DNA from: CAITQP01 sp964387965
GTDB taxonomy: Bacteria; Patescibacteriota; Minisyncoccia; Phycocordibacterales; UBA9973
Length of the DNA: 35,697 nt
NCBI GenBank assembly: GCA_964387965.1
Contig: CAYLXO010000006.1
Span: 1 to 35,697 of the forward strand
Reading direction: 5' to 3'
Position 1 is the stretch's first letter, and each line of letters begins with the position of its first letter. The notes under the pieces were generated by a model, which was not told the DNA's origin, made no database searches, and worked only from the letters and a program-made list of their open reading frames with translations. Below, in pieces: positions 32,901 through 35,697 of this stretch. The position numbers and the translations under genes were made by a program.

Positions 32901-34171
32901 TAGTTATACGATGGAAGCGTGGTTGTTGTTGCCGCATCTACAGAGACCTTCCATTTGAGACCCGAGAGTACAGATGTAACATACGAAAGACTGACAGCTT
33001 CATCGCTAAAAGATGGAGTCGTCGGTAATCCGCGGATCGTTGCGCTTGAAAGAGTAACGTCTCCGGTAAAAGTACTCGCTCCAGAGTTAATTGTTGCAAA
33101 AGAAGCGTCCCCACTTGAGTTGATACTCCAAGCAGTTCCTCCAACAAGTGCGAGTGTTGCAGATGAATTTCCAATCGAAATTAATCCAGAATAAGTAGAC
33201 GTTCCTATATTTGTTGCAGTACTGCCTGAAAGATTTATGTTTGCTGTTCCTGTCGCTACAATTCCATTACTAAATGTTTTTACCCCGTCAAATGACTGCG
33301 CAGCTGTATTCACAAGACCGCGAGATCCCGCTCCTGCATCAGGAAAAGTAAGAACACCACTTGCTGAAAGAGCAAGAGAACCAGCGGTACTATTCAATGA
33401 AATTGTTCTAAATGAAGGAGAACCACTTGAGGCTCCAAGAAGAATTTGTCCATCTGTACCTGTAATTCCAGTTACAGCACTTGTACCATTTCCTATAAGA
33501 ACTGCATTGGCTGTAAGAGATGAGGCACCTGTTCCTCCATGCGATACAGAGATTGTTCCAGAAATATCTGAATCAGTAATACTGTTTAAAACAGCGATAC
33601 TTCCAAGACCAAGATTTGTTCGAGCAGTAGATGCACTAGTGATTTCAGAAAGGTTGTTTGAGCCAAGCATTCGAGAATTAAATGAAGTCCAATCTGTACT
33701 ACTCAAATATCCTGAAACCGATCCGCTTGCTTGAGCGATTGTAATTGGACTACCGGATGTCCCGTCTCCTGTGATTACTCCACTAGTAACCACTGAAGAT
33801 ATTCCTGTTCCACCAACTTCAACCCATACTGCAGAACCTGGGGTGACATCTGATGCGACAAACAAACTATTGTTGCTTGTGTTAAACCACAAACTTCCAA
33901 CTGAATAGCCTCCCCCCGAAAGTGAACTATCATCTCCTGATCCTGGATCACTTGTATCAGTAAGATTATTTAATGGATTGATTTGTACGAAACAGTTTAC
34001 TTCATCTGGTGGACATGAAGGGTCAAGAACTTGTTGAATCGGAAGATATGGTTGTGTACGAGCAAATACATATGTTCCAGCAGAAAAGACAAGGAGAAAA
34101 AGCAATACAAAAATCACCGGACGATTTTCCTTCATGAAAAACTGTATAATTTTTGATCGTTTATCTTGCAT
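26960..34171 (-). CDS. Giant phage-tail-fibre-like surface protein with S74 (endosialidase) chaperone domain
   Basis: A 2403-residue protein. An N-terminal signal anchor lies at about 18-37. Tail-fibre-like modules follow: LSSTDWTSFNSR and SARTNLGLG-type repeats at about 155-195, and a LKWKVSVDAATTTT ... GIYIVTTVGDGSTKY ... VEWTQF module at about 403-536 like those in phage fibres. Repeated GIGT-SP-x4-LxVxG motifs lead to two very Gly-rich blocks (about 1330-1460 and 1650-1825), then YadA-head-like repeats (SGSGNIGIGENAGN, about 1950-2090). A peptidase S74 chaperone of endosialidase follows at about 2167-2262 (SDENYKDVV with the catalytic Ser and Lys; INPKTYTWKEG; YSGFIAQNVQAAFPE). About 140 residues come after S74: a helix, CVDEVCVTKDQF, and a Gly/Ser/Thr/Asp tail. 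S74 domains trimerise fibres and often cut themselves off. Likely a trimeric surface fibre. Confidence 0.9.
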   Translation of the reverse strand: MQDKRSKIIQFFMKENRPVIFVLLFLLVFSAGTYVFARTQPYLPIQQVLDPSCPPDEVNCFVQINPLNNLTDTSDPGSGDDSSLSGGGYSVGSLWFNTSNNSLFVASDVTPGSAVWVEVGGTGISSVVTSGVITGDGTSGSPITIAQASGSVSGYLSSTDWTSFNSRMLGSNNLSEITSASTARTNLGLGSIAVLNSITDSDISGTISVSHGGTGASSLTANAVLIGNGTSAVTGITGTDGQILLGASSGSPSFRTISLNSTAGSLALSASGVLTFPDAGAGSRGLVNTAAQSFDGVKTFSNGIVATGTANINLSGSTATNIGTSTYSGLISIGNSSATLALVGGTAWSINSSGDASFATINSGASTFTGDVTLSSATIRGLPTTPSFSDEAVSLSYVTSVLSGLKWKVSVDAATTTTLPSYNYDNGTDGVGAYLEGSVNGALPAIDGVTLVANDRLLVKDETGTPNNAYNGIYIVTTVGDGSTKYKLTRCDSCNEAAEFTNATVAVLSGGTINGGTAWTQINTITTVGTDPVEWTQFLSNSYAAGTGIDITGNTISSKLSTGVAGGQSVVGGTASGNNLTLSSTTHATKGKITFGTGGTSAYDEATARLGIGTTSPTEKLHVSGNIRFSGALMPDNLAGNSGEVLVSQGSGVAPIWQTISSALGSSAFINNGNSFSAAAVLGTNDNNSLSFETNGITRMTIGASGALTLGSASGAGVSIASGAASSFQTTAANLTLGTLTSGNLILSSAGTTTIDGSGAINIGTTSTTALSLGNSSGTFALTSSGGLNVTTGGALTGVASIDTISVSATGLTFATAGTISSSGSSSLTLNGGTSGDINVGGSSTGNILLAGGSSSTGCTVTSNTGALACSAGLTGTTGTFSSGSSLTLGTASTATGSVAFKNATNSNTVTIQSGTTSTGYTLVLPTAAADTGSGSVLTAIDNGSGTSTASWTPIGNLTVSLTTLTAASHTSGTTDTINNANSLIEWDWNSLNSANAFTISSTSSTNLTNTSYASLLNLSFAGTPTSAGDFTYGLRSENANAGAGNNVAVYGLASGTGASVINTGVLADAHGGGVGSTHYAIHIPTTTTSGTNNYAIYADSGAKSYFAGALGLGVSSPSAVLQLKAGTATASTAPLKFTSGTNLTSAETGAVEYNGTQLFFTPASTRNILAQVSGSTALTSGTVPYATSNGYLTSDSSFTYSSGAITLGVAASTNGSITLQNSSNSNTVTLRAGVTTSSYTWTLPTADSSGCLQSNGAGTLSVSTCPSSTLSGGSTGGVAYWASSSTLSNDSSLFFWDSTNKRLGIGTNSPSAFLHLVGTTPGSGSATAVLTVVGATGGTGGNGSAISLTTGSGGTAAGTGGTGGAYSVTGGDGGPSTSSGGTGGVGAGLSLIAGAGGAITNSSGFSTGGLGGAITITGGAGGATNSTGSGSGLGGVGGAVTISGGQAGTTNTNSTEAIQGGSVTLMGGQPNTSALSRIGTMGDILLQPTGVTVGTLDGSNRGGVGINTSSVYAPLYVNGGKSTTVSSVSYSTAVGNITLTSTSDFPSAGVIVLKNSEAALFRKTAGSNQIYLANRGMYGTSSVSGASGDASSYHVFSIVNNTGGTPTTNAPHFVVTSAGRTGIGTAAPTAVLNVVGSTSSSGAAPDVFAATGGTGAVAFAGGGFSFTGGSSAVSTSTAGTGGGFIVQGGAGGNSTSTSNNATGTGGEIRLTAGAGGNNTSTTGLAGNGKVGGAVTIKGGAGGDASSATSTSALGGKGGSIAITGGTGGTNGAVASGVAYGGDITITGGTGGTTTSGPTLNGGNVTINGGAVGSGGSGGGSIGTVLLQTTGGYLGIGTSSPAAKLDLNGDFRLRGSTSGYVAMQAPATVTSYTWTLPSADASGCISSNGSGTLSISACSTGAVLTTTNQTVAGTKTFSSDIKIGTGSDLIVAGYGGGSVTTNTVFGVLAGSGSNSGTGYNNWFGYNAGANNTSGSGNIGIGENAGNAIITGNYNTVVGDKAMSGSTSASITIAENTVIGASAGNHIAANGAYNLLLGSLAGTGITSGSKNIVLATYNGTTYGGAALTTGGSNVYIGGWNGMGATDSNRIALSDGSGNLRMYSDSTGTNFGGDLSPNALFTVGNTSQFQVNSSGAIAAATGITSSGTMTFSGLVSCAGLQTNGSGVVSCTSDENYKDVVSDFTAGLDAILKINPKTYTWKEGTYLYDGGVHYSGFIAQNVQAAFPEGVSIGSEGQLQLSTTAVLAATVNAIKDLNVKLEVSIEDLKSLDETKDGSLAHLVLAFLENAVAKIKELTVGTLKIDEKVCVDEVCVTKDQFKQLLINAQGTSGGGSTSGGSTDGGSTDGGTTDSGTSTDGGTSDTGTTTDGGTSGTDSGTTTDGGADTGTATDGGTDAGTGDSGTTGP

Positions 34172-34218
34172 TAAAAAAGTCCAAACTAAAGGCGGAAAAA
34201 TTGCAGAATACGTCTACT

Positions 34219-34224
34219 ATTATA
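34219..34224 (-). promoter_or_regulatory. -10 box of the giant fibre gene
   Basis: A consensus TATAAT on the minus strand, giving a leader of about 45 nt before the ATG at 34171. It begins 8 nt beyond the terminator of the upstream gene, so a -35 box would have to lie inside that hairpin and none is clear. Confidence 0.5.
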
Positions 34225-34231
34225 TCGACAA

Positions 34232-34265
34232 AAATCCTTACTTCATAGACTTAAAGTAAGGATTT
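34232..34265 (-). terminator. Intrinsic terminator after the carboxypeptidase-regulatory-like gene
   Basis: A 12-bp perfect stem AAATCCTTACTT/AAGTAAGGATTT with a 10-nt loop, followed on the minus strand by TTGTCG; 28 nt after the stop codon. Confidence 0.75.
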
Positions 34266-34293
34266 CTGGGGATTACTCAGGCATTATTTTTTC

Positions 34294-35697
34294 TTATAAC
34301 GCGTCGCCTGAATGATAACCATTTTTAGGCTTTTCAACTAACTCTTTTTGTGTCGTAACCACTGTTTCGTTTTTAATTTCAGCAGGATTTTGTGCTGGAT
34401 AGAATTTTACAAGTGGCTCATTCGGATCTTTGATTTTTACTAGGCCAACATCAGGACCTTGCGCTGGAACAACGAAGCTTTCTGCCAAATATCCTTTCGT
34501 TACGCGGACTGGTGTTTCAGAAATAATTGTTTTGTATGATCCATCTGGAAGTTTACGATCAATGCGAACATGGTAGCGGCCATTTGGAAGAAGTGCATAG
34601 TATCGTCCTGTATCATCAGTAATACGGTGCATAACTTCTACACCAATTTCATTAGTAATTCGAATAATCGCAAATTCAATTGGATATCCAGTAACTTCTT
34701 CCGAAACATATCCAAATGGTCGAGATTTTGTTCCATGTACTCGCACGAAGTACAACATCACATAAAGCAAGAATGTCGCGATATTGTATCCCTTTGGCGC
34801 AGCAAGCACAGCGATAGATGTGATCACGAAACATATTCCAAAGAGTATGTCAGAGATAATGCGAATAATTTTTTGTCGATTTGAATAGAATCGCATCAAA
34901 TGCTTCTTACGCTTCATAAATTCGTTCCAATCAAAATCAATTGGATCCATCGGAATATTTTTGAAAATTGTTTCTCCTGCTTGTTTGATTTCAAAGTGTT
35001 CGCCGAAATACAAATCTCGGTACAATTCATCATGGTCACGCCCAACAAGTTTTTGTGATGGGAAAAGATAATGTGGCTTATTAACCATAATTGTATAAAT
35101 ACCTGGCGCAGAGACAACAAACCCGTACCGTCCATCAAGGTCAGTAATACGCGATGCGACTTCTTCACCTTCTTGGTTCCGCAAGCTTACGTTAACTGGG
35201 TCTAGTGGTTGTTTTGTAATACTATCGTAGACTGTTCCCCATGGACGATGTCTGCGCTTTAGACCAATCGCGGCTAGGAACAGCGCCCACAATCGAACTG
35301 GAATAAGGAAAATCTCCGAAAATGAAATCGGATTCAAAAACAAAGAAGAAAGAATGCTTGATGTTGCGCTTGCAACGATACCTGTTGTTACGATTATTTT
35401 CTGTGCTGTATCCACAACAGGATTTGTAATTACTGCTCTTACTTTATCCCCTGTATTTTTTACATCGCGTTTCGTCCTACAATAACTGTTGATGATCTCA
35501 CCAAGAATAACTCCAAAAACGTCTGTGGCATCTTCGTACGCACAAATGTCTTCACCACCGCCACCTGGTTCAATGACTTTTGCAGCAAGATACTGACAAG
35601 TACCGACGCTTCCAAAGTTTGTAGCTTCTTTGTCTTGACAGATTAGTGTTCCGCCGTGACCACCGCCGCCGCCACCGCCTCCGCCGCCACCGCCTCC
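34294..35697 (-). CDS. Membrane protein with two carboxypeptidase-regulatory-like domains and a poly-glycine tract (N-terminus beyond window)
   Basis: The frame is open to the right edge, so at least 467 residues; a GTG at 35415 is internal, not the start. Visible order: a run of 13 glycines, HGGTLICQDKEATNFG, Cys-containing linker with a second Gly run (EPGGGGEDICAYEDATD), hydrophobic segments (ILGEIINSYC; KIIVTTGIVASATSSILSSL; ALFLAAIGL), then a first regulatory-like beta-sandwich (GTVYDSITKQPLDPVNVSLR ... GRYGFVVSAPGIYTIMVNKP), two TM segments (IISDILFGICFVITSIAVLA; ATFLLYVMLYFVRV), a second sandwich (FGYVSEEVTGYPIEFAIIRI ... GRYYALLPNGRYHVRIDR) and a polar tail. Such Ig-like folds mediate surface or envelope contacts. 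It is next to the fibre gene; a terminator follows. Function unknown. Confidence 0.8.
   Translation of the reverse strand, partial: GGGGGGGGGGGGGHGGTLICQDKEATNFGSVGTCQYLAAKVIEPGGGGEDICAYEDATDVFGVILGEIINSYCRTKRDVKNTGDKVRAVITNPVVDTAQKIIVTTGIVASATSSILSSLFLNPISFSEIFLIPVRLWALFLAAIGLKRRHRPWGTVYDSITKQPLDPVNVSLRNQEGEEVASRITDLDGRYGFVVSAPGIYTIMVNKPHYLFPSQKLVGRDHDELYRDLYFGEHFEIKQAGETIFKNIPMDPIDFDWNEFMKRKKHLMRFYSNRQKIIRIISDILFGICFVITSIAVLAAPKGYNIATFLLYVMLYFVRVHGTKSRPFGYVSEEVTGYPIEFAIIRITNEIGVEVMHRITDDTGRYYALLPNGRYHVRIDRKLPDGSYKTIISETPVRVTKGYLAESFVVPAQGPDVGLVKIKDPNEPLVKFYPAQNPAEIKNETVVTTQKELVEKPKNGYHSGDAL

Noticed and set aside
199..34296. Reassigned UGA (glycine) code as in Gracilibacteria
   Set aside because: All full-length genes read through with the standard bacterial code, conserved glycines are GGN, and no in-frame TGA occurs. 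Only TGA avoidance is supported.
1..35697. tRNA, rRNA, prophage or transposase genes
   Set aside because: None seen in any intergenic stretch; the phage-like sequence is confined to fibre modules in one cellular surface gene with no other phage genes around.

Overview
The window looks like a piece of a small-genome, monoderm-like member of the Candidate Phyla Radiation (Patescibacteria), most likely Parcubacteria/Paceibacteria. The reasons are short versions of core proteins, a threonyl-tRNA synthetase without a TGS domain, a NusB-NUDIX fusion, a MacAB-like exporter with no outer-membrane partner nearby, giant fibre-like surface proteins, tightly packed genes and moderately AT-rich DNA. This placement is inference from gene content; no marker tree was possible. 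The window is a scaffold with five 100-N gaps (3007-3106, 6567-6666, 11840-11939, 14142-14241, 21923-22022). Three of them have the same 55 bp on both sides, so they are unmerged contig overlaps. The other two (in smc and in an unknown gene) hide real sequence.

Layout. 1-3160 (minus): MacAB-like ABC exporter (adaptor, permease, start of the ATPase). 3186-6460 (minus): nitroreductase, typA/bipA, khpA, rpsP, separated by terminators and own promoters. 6688-9923 (plus): rnr (RNase R), a palindromic repeat, and a CapA-like metallophosphatase. 10018-11319 (minus): two unrecognised membrane proteins, one of them foreign-looking. 11378-16346 (minus): smc, rnc, nusB-NUDIX, rpmF, rnhB. 16397-16672 (minus): small membrane protein. 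16758-21742 (plus): dnaE and thrS. 21794-24369 (minus): unknown gene, second copy of the palindromic repeat, gyrB. 24485-35697 (minus): a surface locus with a multi-TM TPR (O-antigen-ligase-like) protein, a 2403-residue fibre with an S74 chaperone domain, and a partial membrane protein with carboxypeptidase-regulatory-like domains.

How the genes fit together. Most are housekeeping: translation (rpsP, rpmF, typA, thrS), RNA processing (rnr, rnc, rnhB, khpA, nusB), replication and chromosome topology (dnaE, gyrB, smc). The right-hand third is devoted to the cell surface, which fits the attached or host-dependent life inferred for this radiation.

Three things stand out. First, two copies (8702-8828 and 22194-22318) of an unrecognised ~125-bp structured element sit exactly on the stop codons of rnr and gyrB in the same orientation, with outer arms that differ by compensatory base-pair changes. 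Second, most transcription units begin with an extended -10 box (TGN-TATAMT) only 6-14 nt before the ATG and without a Shine-Dalgarno sequence, which suggests leaderless mRNAs. Third, none of the 23 visible stop codons is TGA. I found no tRNA, rRNA, CRISPR array, transposase or integrase. No gene-free stretch exceeds about 300 bases.
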